Source: JBEKIK01 sp050013075
GTDB taxonomy: Bacteria; Planctomycetota; Planctomycetia; Pirellulales; Thermoguttaceae
Direction: 5' to 3'
Length of the DNA: 63,997 nucleotides
Assembly (NCBI GenBank): GCA_050013075.1
Contig: JBEKFZ010000013.1
Span: 1-63,997 of the forward strand
The position numbers and the translations under genes were made by a program. Position 1 is the first letter of the stretch; the number at the start of each line of letters is the position of its first letter. Below, in pieces: positions 44,572 through 53,019 of this stretch. A model generated the notes under the pieces. That model did not search any database and was not told the DNA's origin. It was given only the letters and a program-made list of their open reading frames with translations.

Positions 44572-46071
44572 TTATACAAGGCTATTGAGATGTATCTTTT
44601 CCAATGCCTTTTTGAAGGTGAGATGTCCCCGGCCGTTGCGGCCGTTGGAGTTTGCCGAAGGGTCGTGAAGGGGAAATTGGGAGGTGCGATTGGCGTCGGC
44701 GGTATTTTCTTCTGGAATGCTTGAAGGCGACGTTGTCGGCAAGGATAAGAAGACCATGCCCAAACCGGCGATCAATCCGCCCAGGATTCCGCCGATGGCG
44801 ATGATCGCTCGGCCTGGACCGATGGGTTTTGCGCCCGCGTCGGGCGCGTCGATGCGGCTGATTAGGCTGGCGACTTTTGCCCCGGCCAGCTCTGAGCTGG
44901 CTTCGGCAAGATTCTGCTCGGCCCGTTCGGTCAGCACGGCGCGGTTGCGGTTCTCGGCGGTTTGATTTTCATAGGATGCGCGGATTTCGGCCAGGCGGTT
45001 CAATCGCTCGGTGGCCGCGGCAAGTTGATCTTCAAGGAGTTTTTGCCGGTCGGCGTTTAAACGCGTTTCGACCTCCATACTGCGGATGGCCAGGGCCAGT
45101 TCATCGTGCAAATGGCGTCCGATCTCTTCCTCGGCCTGGCGGGCGGCTTGCACCAGGGGGTGATCGGCCGAGCGGGCGCCCAGTAATTTAGCCGTTGCCA
45201 GTTGGGCGTCGAGCAGGCCGTCTTTTAAGCGCTTTAGCGAGGGCTGCGATTCCAACAGGCGGCTGGGCGCGGCCAACAATCGGCCCGGATCGTTTTGGGC
45301 CGCGTGCAGGACAGAGAGTAATTCCTGGTTGGCTTTTGCCGTTGTGCGGATTTCGCGTAATTGATTGCGGATTTCTTCCGCACTGCGTCTGAGTGCGCTG
45401 TCGCCGGCGCCGATATCTTGCATTGCCCTTAGCTCGGCCAAATCCCCGCCGATGCGGGTTTCCACGGCCGCCAGCCGACCGGTGGATTCGGCAAGATCGG
45501 CCTTTGCCAAGGAAACGGTCTTGCTCAATTCATCGACCATGCTGTGGGCCTTGGCGTCGCGAAGCTCCTGGAAGCGGGTTTGTAGGCGATCGTAAATCGC
45601 TTCATTCAGCGCGATTGCCCGGGCGCGATCGTGATCGCGAACGGTAAGATAAAAGACTTCGGTCTTGCCGAATTCGGCGCCCTTGGGGGGCAGGAGTTTT
45701 ACGGCCTTGCGGCAGACTTCGATGTCGCGGTTGGTGGGCCAACTTTCTTTATTATTGCAATCGGCCGGCGGGCCGACTTGCTTTAAGGCCGCCTCCAACA
45801 CACCGCGGCTGATGGCTATTTCCAAAAGCGTTTCCTGGATGGTTTTCATTTCCTCGGGCTGAGCGAACTTGCCCGGACCGCGGTCGTTGTTCGCCGCCTC
45901 GTTGCGAACGATCAAGGCTTGCGATGCCTCCCACGTATCGCGATATGTGAGTGCATAAATCGCGGCACCCAGGCTGATGACCAGCGCGGGCACGAACCAG
46001 AGCCTCCAACGGATGACCAGGATGCGGATGAATTCTTTGGGGCTAATTGGTGAATGTTGTGAATTGTTCAT
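44572..46071 (-). CDS. Wzz/GumC-type chain-length determinant
   Basis: A 499-residue polysaccharide co-polymerase. One TM segment near the N-terminus (WRLWFVPALVISLGAAIYAL), a long periplasmic coiled coil (about 150-400), and a second TM (AIIAIGGILGGLIAGLGMVFLSL) near the C-terminus. The cytoplasmic tail has no kinase domain; the kinase-like partner is encoded separately at 48704-50065. The protein would control exopolysaccharide chain length with the ligase-like protein encoded next door. Confidence 0.88.
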   Translation of the reverse strand: MNNSQHSPISPKEFIRILVIRWRLWFVPALVISLGAAIYALTYRDTWEASQALIVRNEAANNDRGPGKFAQPEEMKTIQETLLEIAISRGVLEAALKQVGPPADCNNKESWPTNRDIEVCRKAVKLLPPKGAEFGKTEVFYLTVRDHDRARAIALNEAIYDRLQTRFQELRDAKAHSMVDELSKTVSLAKADLAESTGRLAAVETRIGGDLAELRAMQDIGAGDSALRRSAEEIRNQLREIRTTAKANQELLSVLHAAQNDPGRLLAAPSRLLESQPSLKRLKDGLLDAQLATAKLLGARSADHPLVQAARQAEEEIGRHLHDELALAIRSMEVETRLNADRQKLLEDQLAAATERLNRLAEIRASYENQTAENRNRAVLTERAEQNLAEASSELAGAKVASLISRIDAPDAGAKPIGPGRAIIAIGGILGGLIAGLGMVFLSLPTTSPSSIPEENTADANRTSQFPLHDPSANSNGRNGRGHLTFKKALEKIHLNSLV

Positions 46072-46405
46072 GGCTGGCTGGTTCGATTGGTTATTTGTCG
46101 AGATTAAACGTTCTTAAACGGGAGCAAAGGTAATGCCAAGCCGACGGAACCGCCCGGAAAGCTACCTAACATCTTGAAACGCAATGAGTTCGGCCTTGCC
46201 GATGCCCGGCAATCGGCATCTTGGCCTTAATCCGTGCTGCCGGCCATGCACTGGTTGTTGCCAAAAAGCAACATGTTCCCGGCGGTCGTCATTCGTGTTT
46301 TAGGCTTGCGGGAAAATCGGCTTGCATGTTGCGGGTTATGACCGAGAGTTAAATGACATTCTAAGTTTTCAGCTATCAGCCATCAGCAGTCAGCCTAACG
46401 CCTAT
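46072..46405. other. divergent promoter region, Wzz and acetyltransferase
   Basis: This 334-bp gap must hold promoters for both flanking genes. It contains a short run of ATCAGCC/GTCAGCC units near 46375. A GCAC...TTGC pair near 46250 resembles a -24/-12 sigma-54 element, but its spacing is wrong by one. No gene is seen. Confidence 0.35.
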
Positions 46406-47557
46406 ATGCACATCCATCTATTAAAAAGTATCGAAGAATTGACGCCTTATGCCGAAGATTGGGATCGGCTGGCGGCGGAGTCGCCGTTTCGATGCTGGAC
46501 CTGGCTGTCGCATTGGTGGCGTTGTTATGGACCGGCCGATGAACGGAGTCAGACACCGCAATTGGCCGTAGCGGCCGTTTTCGACGAGGCCGACAAGCTC
46601 GTCGGAGTGGCGCCCTGGTATTTGGATTACTCGCTCGCATCCGGCCGGGTGCTGCGGATGCTGGGCACGGGCGAGGTCTGTTCCGATTACCTCAGCCTGC
46701 TCTGCCAGAGCGGCATGGAAGAAGCGGTCATCGAAATGGTCGCGGATTTTCTCATGGAAGGTCCGGCCGATTACCCAGACGAAGGCCTGAATTGGGATCT
46801 GATTTTACTCGACGGCGTGGATTTCGAGGATTACGCCGTCAATCGGCTCTCCGCGCACCTGTCCGGACACGGATGCACGGTGCATAGGCGGCGGGGATTG
46901 AATTGCTGGCGCCTTGATTTGCCCGCCGCATGGGAGGAATATCTGGGAATGCTTTCCAGTCGTTATCGCCGGCAAATCCGTCGCCTGGAGGATGATTTTT
47001 TTAACAACGGCCGGGCGATTCTGCATAACATCGAGCAAATCGACGACCTGCCATGGGCAATTGATCTTTTGGTCGACATGCATCAGCGGCGGCGGCAATC
47101 GCTGGGCCAGCCGGGTTGTTTCGCCTCGCCGCGGTTTACGGCCTTCATCCGCGGCGTGCTGCCGGACTTGATGCGGCAAGGCCGCCTGCAATTTTATTGG
47201 CTGGAACTGGACGGCCGGCCGGTGGCCTTGGAATATCATCTCACCGGCGGCGGCGTGTTGTACGAGTATCAGACCGGCGTGGATCCGGAGGTTTTGGAAT
47301 TTCAGCCGGGAAAACTCCTGAACCTGGCCGCCATTCGCCGGGCCATCGAACAGGGGTATCGGGCCGTGGACTTCCTCCGCGGCGATGAGCCGTATAAAGC
47401 CCATTTCCGCGCCGCGCCCCGGCCCATTCTGGAAGTCCGCATCGTACCCAATCGCACCTCGGCCCGCCTGCGCCACAACCTCTGGCTGGCAGGCAGCCGG
47501 TTGAAACAATGGGTGAAAGCAGGGACGAGGGGCGAGGGAATAGAAATTAGGGATTAG
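46406..47557 (+). CDS. CelD/FemAB-type acetyltransferase
   Basis: A 383-residue GNAT-fold protein of the CelD/BcsL type. The first 150 residues (HLLKSIEELTPYAEDWDRLA, CWTWLSHWWRCYG) and the second half (LQFYWLELDGRPVALEYHL, ARPILEVRIVPNRTSA) show the duplicated GNAT arrangement also seen in FemAB-like proteins of exosortase-linked loci. It probably adds an acyl or aminoacyl group to exopolysaccharide building blocks. ATG 46406 (MHIHLLKS) is chosen; upstream codons come from a repeat. A second paralogue lies at 58385. Confidence 0.82.
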   Translation: MHIHLLKSIEELTPYAEDWDRLAAESPFRCWTWLSHWWRCYGPADERSQTPQLAVAAVFDEADKLVGVAPWYLDYSLASGRVLRMLGTGEVCSDYLSLLCQSGMEEAVIEMVADFLMEGPADYPDEGLNWDLILLDGVDFEDYAVNRLSAHLSGHGCTVHRRRGLNCWRLDLPAAWEEYLGMLSSRYRRQIRRLEDDFFNNGRAILHNIEQIDDLPWAIDLLVDMHQRRRQSLGQPGCFASPRFTAFIRGVLPDLMRQGRLQFYWLELDGRPVALEYHLTGGGVLYEYQTGVDPEVLEFQPGKLLNLAAIRRAIEQGYRAVDFLRGDEPYKAHFRAAPRPILEVRIVPNRTSARLRHNLWLAGSRLKQWVKAGTRGEGIEIRD

Positions 47558-47574
47558 AGAAGTGACAAATCTTT

Positions 47575-47727
47575 TATTGAGTCTCGGGTAATGAATGTCG
47601 CATTTTTGCCTCAGAGCCGGGCCGTGTCGGCCCGGAATTACCGGGGCGACACGCCCCGGCTCTGACTTTTCATGCGACATTATTTGCCCGAGTATCAATA
47701 GCCGCGACCCGAAGGTGAGCGGAAAAT
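47575..47727. mobile_element. TATTGAG-type element plus CGACCCGAAGG repeat
   Basis: The element (47575-47700) has ends TATTGAGTCTCG and CGAGTATCAATA and long imperfect inverted arms that include ATGTCGCA/TGCGACAT. The CGACCCGAAGG repeat follows at 47699-47727, and AAACCGCAAGCGGTTT is at 47758-47773, so four repeat types occupy the 253-bp gap. Confidence 0.7.
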
Positions 47728-47782
47728 GGACGGTGGCAGTGGACAGTGGGCGGCGCGAAACCGCAAGCGGTTTCTTTCATTT

Positions 47783-47806
47783 TTCATCCTTCATCCCTCA
47801 TCCTTT
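47783..47806 (-). repeat. GGATGAA heptads after ExeA-like gene
   Basis: GGATGAGGGATGAAGGATGA starts about four bases after the stop codon of the ATPase gene, in its sense direction. Confidence 0.7.
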
Positions 47807-47810
47807 TAGA

Positions 47811-48632
47811 TCATTCCGGCGCGACGGTCACCAATTCTTGGCACACCGCTTCGAAGTGCGCGGCGGTTAGGATTTTGCGTTCCTCGGCGTAGCCGATCAG
47901 AAGGGCCAGATCGCAGAGGCGGTTGATGCGCCGGGCCACCCCGCAGGTGAGCTCATGGAGAGTGGGGAAGGCGTCGTGGTCGATGATCTCGCGCCGCGCG
48001 CCCGCCGTTTTCAGGCGGTGGGTGGCGTAGGCGGCAGTCTCCTCGACGCTAAACGGACGCATCAGGCACTTCACGCCCAGACGCTCGTCGAGTTGCGGCA
48101 TGCGGTCGAGCATGGGCAACAGCGCAGTCTGGCCGGAAAGCAAAAGCGAGAGGGCCGGCCGGCGCTCGACCTCGAAATTCATCAACAGACGGATGGCTTC
48201 CCAGGTTTCGGCATGGGTGATGAGATGGGCTTCGTCGATGGCGATCACGGCATGACGGCCTTTGCCGGCGTTTTCGCTCAAAAAGCGCTCGATCCGCCGG
48301 ATACTCGTTTGCACGCTGTTGTTTTCCGCACAGCAGGGCGAGCCCTCTAATTCGTCGGCCAAATAGGCGAGCAGATCGGCCGTGCTCATCTGCGGGAAGA
48401 CCAGGTGTACGAGTGGTGCGTGGGTTTCGTCGAGCATACGGCGGAGCATGGCTAGGATGAGCGTCTTGCCCGTGCCCGAGGCCCCGGCCAAAAGTGCCCC
48501 GCCGCGGCGGTTTTCCACGGCATAGCGCAACTTCAACAGCGCGGCTTGAGGCGATTCGCCGGGGTAATAGAACCTCGGGTCCGCGCAGTTCTCAAACGGC
48601 TTCTCGTCGAGTTGCCAGTAGGTTTCGTACAT
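47811..48632 (-). CDS. ExeA-like AAA ATPase
   Basis: A 273-residue ATPase of the ExeA/GspA N-terminal type. Residues 1-35 (MYETYWQLDEKPFENCADPRFYYPGE) carry the diagnostic F-x-x-xxDPxFYYP block; Walker A is GASGTGKT and Walker B is AVIAIDEAHLI. Proteins of this kind accompany exosortase-linked exopolysaccharide loci and are thought to energise assembly or export. It lies 71 bp downstream of the kinase-like gene on the same strand, as the last member of the likely operon. Confidence 0.85.
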   Translation of the reverse strand: MYETYWQLDEKPFENCADPRFYYPGESPQAALLKLRYAVENRRGGALLAGASGTGKTLILAMLRRMLDETHAPLVHLVFPQMSTADLLAYLADELEGSPCCAENNSVQTSIRRIERFLSENAGKGRHAVIAIDEAHLITHAETWEAIRLLMNFEVERRPALSLLLSGQTALLPMLDRMPQLDERLGVKCLMRPFSVEETAAYATHRLKTAGARREIIDHDAFPTLHELTCGVARRINRLCDLALLIGYAEERKILTAAHFEAVCQELVTVAPE

Positions 48633-48703
48633 CGACAGGGTTCAGGGGGCAGGGTTCAGGGATTGGGGGTTAAAGGTCGGGTGTGTGGATAAGGAATTAA
48701 GGG

Positions 48704-50065
48704 TCAGGGGGATTGGGCCTGGGGTACGAAGTTTTCGATCACTCCGGCCACGGCCACGCCCGCCGAAGCCAGCGATTGGCGCACTGCCGGCAGACAAGTG
48801 GCCAGGATTTTGCCTATTTTGTGCACGACTGCCACCGCGTCGATGCGGCAGTTCAAACCTCCGCTTGTGAGATCGCCCAAGGACCGCGGAATTTCCAGCG
48901 GCCCGAGATCCATCAACACCAGGTCGTAATTTTTTCGCAGCGTATCCAGGCTTTCGGCCATTATTCGCTGCGAGGCGTAGGAAATATCTGAAATGGTCAG
49001 CGGACCGCAAAGCGGCAGGACCGCGAGGTTGTCAACCGCCGATTCGACCAGGACTTCTTCCACCGGTTGGCGTCCCCCAGCGACGTCTTCCCAGCCCAGT
49101 TGCGGCAGCAGGCCCAGGCGTTTGGCGAGTTGCGGTTCGCCGAGGTCGGCATCGACGAGCACGGTTTTCACGTTTCGCGTTGCCAGCCTTCTTGCCGCAC
49201 AGAGCAAGAGCGTGGTGGCTCCTTCGCCGCGCTGGCCGCTGCCAAGGCCCACGACTTTCAGGCCTTGTTTTGCCGCGGCTATGAGGGTGTCGGCCAGGCG
49301 GTCGAGTTCCACCCCTGCGATCGACTCCAGGCGATGGCATACTTTAGGCCAGGCGAAATGATCGACCTGCAACATGGGCTGAAAAACGCGGATCGCCGAT
49401 TCCGGGTAAAATCCCCTTGCCGACGAATCCGTTTCCTGACCGGGCGGCGTGTTGCCCTGGGGGGCATCGAATCGCCGGGTTTTTTGCGTATCGGAAGAAG
49501 GACGCGAATCGGCGATCTCGCTTTGCCTCAATTCGGCCTCGGCAGCGGAGTCGGTTGCGTTCCAAGGCGGCACGTTCGAACTGTTCTCCGGCAAGGGCTT
49601 TTCATGCGGCGAAACGGACATAAACGAAGCCCCCCTGGGAGCGTCGGGAATTGTCGGCGCCGGCGGATCAAGCCGATAAATCGCCTCGGGCACGTCTAGT
49701 TCGTCCAGCGTGGGCGCAGGGGGCGTTTTTTTCTTCCTCTTGCGAACCGACTTGAATTTGGACTCTCGCGCGGACGAGGAAGGGGCAAACGCCAGAACCT
49801 TGCCCTCGTTTTCTCCTGACTGATTCGTATCTGATACGGCCGGCGTATCGGCGGCGGCCGGAGTATCGGCGATTTTGCCCGACGGTTTTTCCAAAGCCGC
49901 CATTACGTCGTTGAGTTTAGATACGGTTGAGGCTATTTGATCTTCAATCTGATCGGCGTTAATATCGCCTCCGGGCGCCGATGGAGCAGCGTCCGTTGGC
50001 GCCGAGCGGTCTGCCGGTCCCTGGTGCTTATATGCCTTAATGAATGCTTGATCTAGAGCGGTCAT
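48704..50065 (-). CDS. BY-kinase-like MinD/ParA ATPase
   Basis: A 453-residue protein. The first 230 residues are low-complexity and probably disordered. The C-terminal part is a CpsD/BY-kinase-like P-loop domain with Walker A' VKTVLVDADLGEPQLAKRLG and Walker B YDLVLMDLGP. The P-loop reads GSGQRGEGATTLLL, with Ala where BY-kinases have the catalytic Lys (GEGKST). No tyrosine-rich C-terminal cluster exists. It could partner the Wzz protein, but kinase activity is doubtful. Its start overlaps the end of the preceding gene by 29 bp, implying translational coupling. Confidence 0.8.
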   Translation of the reverse strand: MTALDQAFIKAYKHQGPADRSAPTDAAPSAPGGDINADQIEDQIASTVSKLNDVMAALEKPSGKIADTPAAADTPAVSDTNQSGENEGKVLAFAPSSSARESKFKSVRKRKKKTPPAPTLDELDVPEAIYRLDPPAPTIPDAPRGASFMSVSPHEKPLPENSSNVPPWNATDSAAEAELRQSEIADSRPSSDTQKTRRFDAPQGNTPPGQETDSSARGFYPESAIRVFQPMLQVDHFAWPKVCHRLESIAGVELDRLADTLIAAAKQGLKVVGLGSGQRGEGATTLLLCAARRLATRNVKTVLVDADLGEPQLAKRLGLLPQLGWEDVAGGRQPVEEVLVESAVDNLAVLPLCGPLTISDISYASQRIMAESLDTLRKNYDLVLMDLGPLEIPRSLGDLTSGGLNCRIDAVAVVHKIGKILATCLPAVRQSLASAGVAVAGVIENFVPQAQSP

Positions 50066-51272
50066 AAGTATTCCTGTCGGAGGTTGTATTTATCATGCCT
50101 TCAAACTGCGCAGTGCCTGCTTCGTTTTCCGAACTTCCTTGTGCCGTGCCTGGGGCGCCAAGCGACGGCTTTGAAGGCATCGCAGCGGCTCCGCCCGATG
50201 AAATTGCATTTCGCCGATCGGCTGTAACGGGTTGGTTTTGCCGGGCATCCGCGGCGGCGCCGGGTGGATAGTTGTATTGTTCGGCCGTGCGATAGTCGGT
50301 CGGATTGCCCGTTGGGCCGGGCGGCGACGCGCCAATAACCATTGGACGATTGGCTACCGCAGGCAAAAAATTGGTCCTTGTCGGCGAGGGTTCCGTGCCT
50401 GAGGGCACTTCCGTAATACCTTGGAGATTAGCCTTGGCGAAAATCGGGTGCGCGGGATTTGGCCAGGGCGAAAAATCGACCAGATCGTCGGCAGTTCTCG
50501 GCCATGGGGAGACCCTCGAATCGGCCGCGGGTTCTAGATCGCCTTTGCCCCGTTGCGCCAAGGCGACAATTCCGCCCCCTTTGTCCGCGGCGGCTTTAAT
50601 GTCGGCCGCGAGAGTTTCATTTGTGCGCGAAGCGGCCGGCGGCGGAGTTATTTTCGTTTGCACAATGTTATCGTCCCGCTGAAGCAAATTCCCGAGGTCG
50701 CTTGCGTTCAGTTTGGGATTGCTTGTTGTTTTGTCTTTTTCCGTGGAGGCGGTGTTGATGGATGTCAATAATTGTGGAGATCCCGGGACCTTCGACTCAG
50801 CGATATTGGGCCATGACAGAGATGCGGACGGCCCTTGTGCGGCCGATGGTTTCCAAGCCGGGGCAAGATCGGCCGTCGGCGCCGGCGGCGGAGGTTGCCA
50901 TGCTTGATCCATCGCATTATCGGACTTCGATTGCGTGTTGTCGGCGATCTTGGTGTAAATATAAGGAGCAATAGCGCCCACCAGGAGCACTAATCCCAAA
51001 CCCACCAAAAGATTCAGCGACAAACCGGCGCTTAATAGTCGGCCTGGATGAGATGCCTGTTTTACAGTTCTTGATCGTAAGTGGCGTTTGTGTTTGGGCG
51101 GCGGAGCAGGAGCGTCGAGGTCCGGTATGCGCGCTATCACTGCCAGTTCGAGTGGGCCCGGTTCGCTCAAACTGTCTGTATGAATACCGGCTATATACGG
51201 CGTTTTTTGCCCGGCCGATATCGTGTCTCCGGGTTCCGGTATTTTCGTGTTGGTTTGGTCCGTTAAGTTCAT
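50037..51272 (-). CDS. single-TM Pro/Ala-rich protein of the EPS operon
   Basis: A 411-residue protein. One membrane helix near residue 100 (LLVGLGLVLLVGAIAPYIYT) follows a basic stretch (KHKRHLRSRTVKQASH), so the N-terminus is cytoplasmic. The rest is low-complexity, Pro/Ala/Asn-rich and probably periplasmic. I do not recognise a domain. ATG 51272 (MNLTDQTNTK) is preferred because AGGTGG lies close upstream; another ATG is 48 bp earlier. Overlap with the kinase-like gene shows that the two work together. Confidence 0.7.
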   Translation of the reverse strand: MNLTDQTNTKIPEPGDTISAGQKTPYIAGIHTDSLSEPGPLELAVIARIPDLDAPAPPPKHKRHLRSRTVKQASHPGRLLSAGLSLNLLVGLGLVLLVGAIAPYIYTKIADNTQSKSDNAMDQAWQPPPPAPTADLAPAWKPSAAQGPSASLSWPNIAESKVPGSPQLLTSINTASTEKDKTTSNPKLNASDLGNLLQRDDNIVQTKITPPPAASRTNETLAADIKAAADKGGGIVALAQRGKGDLEPAADSRVSPWPRTADDLVDFSPWPNPAHPIFAKANLQGITEVPSGTEPSPTRTNFLPAVANRPMVIGASPPGPTGNPTDYRTAEQYNYPPGAAADARQNQPVTADRRNAISSGGAAAMPSKPSLGAPGTAQGSSENEAGTAQFEGMINTTSDRNTYDRSRSSIH

Positions 51273-51552
51273 GCCCACCTGCCTTATTTTGTCCGTTTCT
51301 TTATAGTGCGCAGGGCGCACCGCTTGACAATAACCGCATTCACAGAATCTATCGGTAAGGATTATGACAATCTTGAGTATTGTATTGACTTCGAGAAATG
51401 CGGAATTTGGCTTGAATTTTTGTTATGGGTATGATGCGCAGTATGGGAAATATACGATCTCCCGTAATAGGCCGTTATAAAAATACTCATTTCTCGCCAT
51501 TGAACAGGGCAAGTAACCGCAGTCGTCTTACATTTCAAGGAAAGGACCGTCT

Positions 51553-52101
51553 ATGAGAGCAGTAAAAAATATTGTGGCCCTTGTTTTGGTGTTCGGAAGT
51601 TGTCTGATCTACACATCCCTTCGGGCTGAAGATCCGAATACAAAAACGGAAAAGGCAAAACTTCGGGTGGGAACGTTCGATTCGCGGGCCATTGCCATTG
51701 CGTATGTGGGTACGGATGATTTCAAGCAGGCATTAAAAAAAATGAAGGAGGAACAAAAAAAAGCCAAGGCCGCAGGAGACGAGAAGACGGTAAAAGAGTT
51801 GGGGGCGAAAGGACAGGCCCAGCAGCAATTATTACACACCCAGGGCTTTAGCACGGCATCGGTCGGCGAATATCTTGAACGCGTTAAAGATAAAATTCCG
51901 GCAGTCGCCAAAGAGGTCGGCGTGGACGTGATCGTCTCGAAATGGGATATGGTCTATCAATCGCCAGACGCCGAATTTGTCGATGTCACGGATCAACTGG
52001 TCAAGTTATTCAAGCCAGATGAAAAAACGCTCAAAATAGGCGAGGATCTAAGAAAAATTCCTCCGATTTCGTTGGAAGAAGCGAGGAATATCAAGGATTA
52101 A
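51553..52101 (+). CDS. exported helical protein, distantly OmpH/Skp-like
   Basis: A 182-residue exported protein. The signal peptide (IVALVLVFGSCLIYTSLRA) is followed by RVGTFDSRAIAIAY, resembling the start of OmpH/Skp chaperones, then a charged helical region (DDFKQALKKMKEEQKKAKAAGD) and a compact C-terminal part with VGVDVIVSKWDMVYQSPDAEF. The similarity is weak and I only suggest a periplasmic chaperone-like role. GGAAAGGA precedes ATG 51553. Heptad repeats follow the stop codon. Confidence 0.65.
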   Translation: MRAVKNIVALVLVFGSCLIYTSLRAEDPNTKTEKAKLRVGTFDSRAIAIAYVGTDDFKQALKKMKEEQKKAKAAGDEKTVKELGAKGQAQQQLLHTQGFSTASVGEYLERVKDKIPAVAKEVGVDVIVSKWDMVYQSPDAEFVDVTDQLVKLFKPDEKTLKIGEDLRKIPPISLEEARNIKD

Positions 52102-52104
52102 GCG

Positions 52105-52205
52105 GAAGGATGCTAGATGAAGGATGAGAACAGAACGATGAATACTGAATAAATTAAAAATAACCGGGTGTTGTATTCATCCTTCATCCCTCATCCTTCA
52201 TCCTT
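52105..52205. repeat. GGATGAA heptads between convergent genes
   Basis: Heptads in + orientation (52105-52130) follow the exported-protein gene; heptads in - orientation (52176-52205) follow the response-regulator gene. The two sets are inverted and could pair as a long imperfect hairpin. Confidence 0.65.
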
Positions 52206-52208
52206 TGG

Positions 52209-52661
52209 TTAGGTGCCATAATCGTCCGATCCGTGCGTGTCCGTAATGGCCTGGCGGACGAGAACCAACAGGGCGTTGGGATCATAAGGCTTGCGAAGAT
52301 AGTAATGGCAGCCGGCCGCGCGGCAGCGGCGAAGGATGTCGGGCCGCTCCATGCCGGTTAGGATGATGACGGGGATGGCGCAGGTTTCCAAATCGTCGGC
52401 CAACTGTTCGCAAATCGTGATCCCATCGGCGTCGGGCAGGCGCAGATCCAGGAGGATCAACGAGGGCTGATCGGCCCGCGCCCGGGCCAATCCGCACTGG
52501 CCGGAGTCGGCCGTTAGCGCATCGAAACCCTGTTGCTGCAAACGGCGCGAGAGCACGTCGGATAGAACTTCATCGTCATCGATGATCAAGATGCTTGGCC
52601 GCCGACCGGCAGTGATTTTTGCCGGTGCGGTTTTCGGACTTTCCATTACGCTGGCGAACAT
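52209..52661 (-). CDS. stand-alone response regulator receiver
   Basis: A 150-residue CheY-like protein. The receiver has the acidic pair DDD at 28-30, the phosphoacceptor Asp72 (LILLDLRLPDADG), Thr (VIILTGMERPD) and Lys (YYLRKPYDP). No output domain follows. It probably relays a signal in a phosphorelay; no kinase gene adjoins it. The N-terminal 20 residues are a disordered lead. Confidence 0.88.
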   Translation of the reverse strand: MFASVMESPKTAPAKITAGRRPSILIIDDDEVLSDVLSRRLQQQGFDALTADSGQCGLARARADQPSLILLDLRLPDADGITICEQLADDLETCAIPVIILTGMERPDILRRCRAAGCHYYLRKPYDPNALLVLVRQAITDTHGSDDYGT

Positions 52662-53019
52662 GCTTTTTCGTTGAGATTAAAGGCGGGATCGGCTCATGGA
52701 CCGACGGGAATCAAGGTGGAAAAATGCACCGCTTGAATATTCAAGTAAATCTACATTAGTTTTTCCGCACGGTCAAAATACAGACGATTATGTCGATTTT
52801 GCGGGTATTGCGGCGCAGGCGTATGCGCTTATGGCAGCCGACTCGCCCGCGCCATAACACCAGAAAATTTGTTACAAATAGCACATGTTTTTGGAGTATA
52901 TGTTCAGGGAACTGCGGACAGGCATAAGTTAAAACTAAAAACCGTGAACTGAAAACCGATAACTAATAACCGCCTGCCATTTACAACCTACTATCCTCCC
53001 TCTACTGCCTACCACTTTT
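52662..53019. other. gap before M28 peptidase gene
   Basis: No gene is seen in this 358-bp stretch. Near 52930-52970 there is a run of AAACTAAAAACCGTGAACTG-like simple repeats. Nothing else stands out. Confidence 0.4.
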
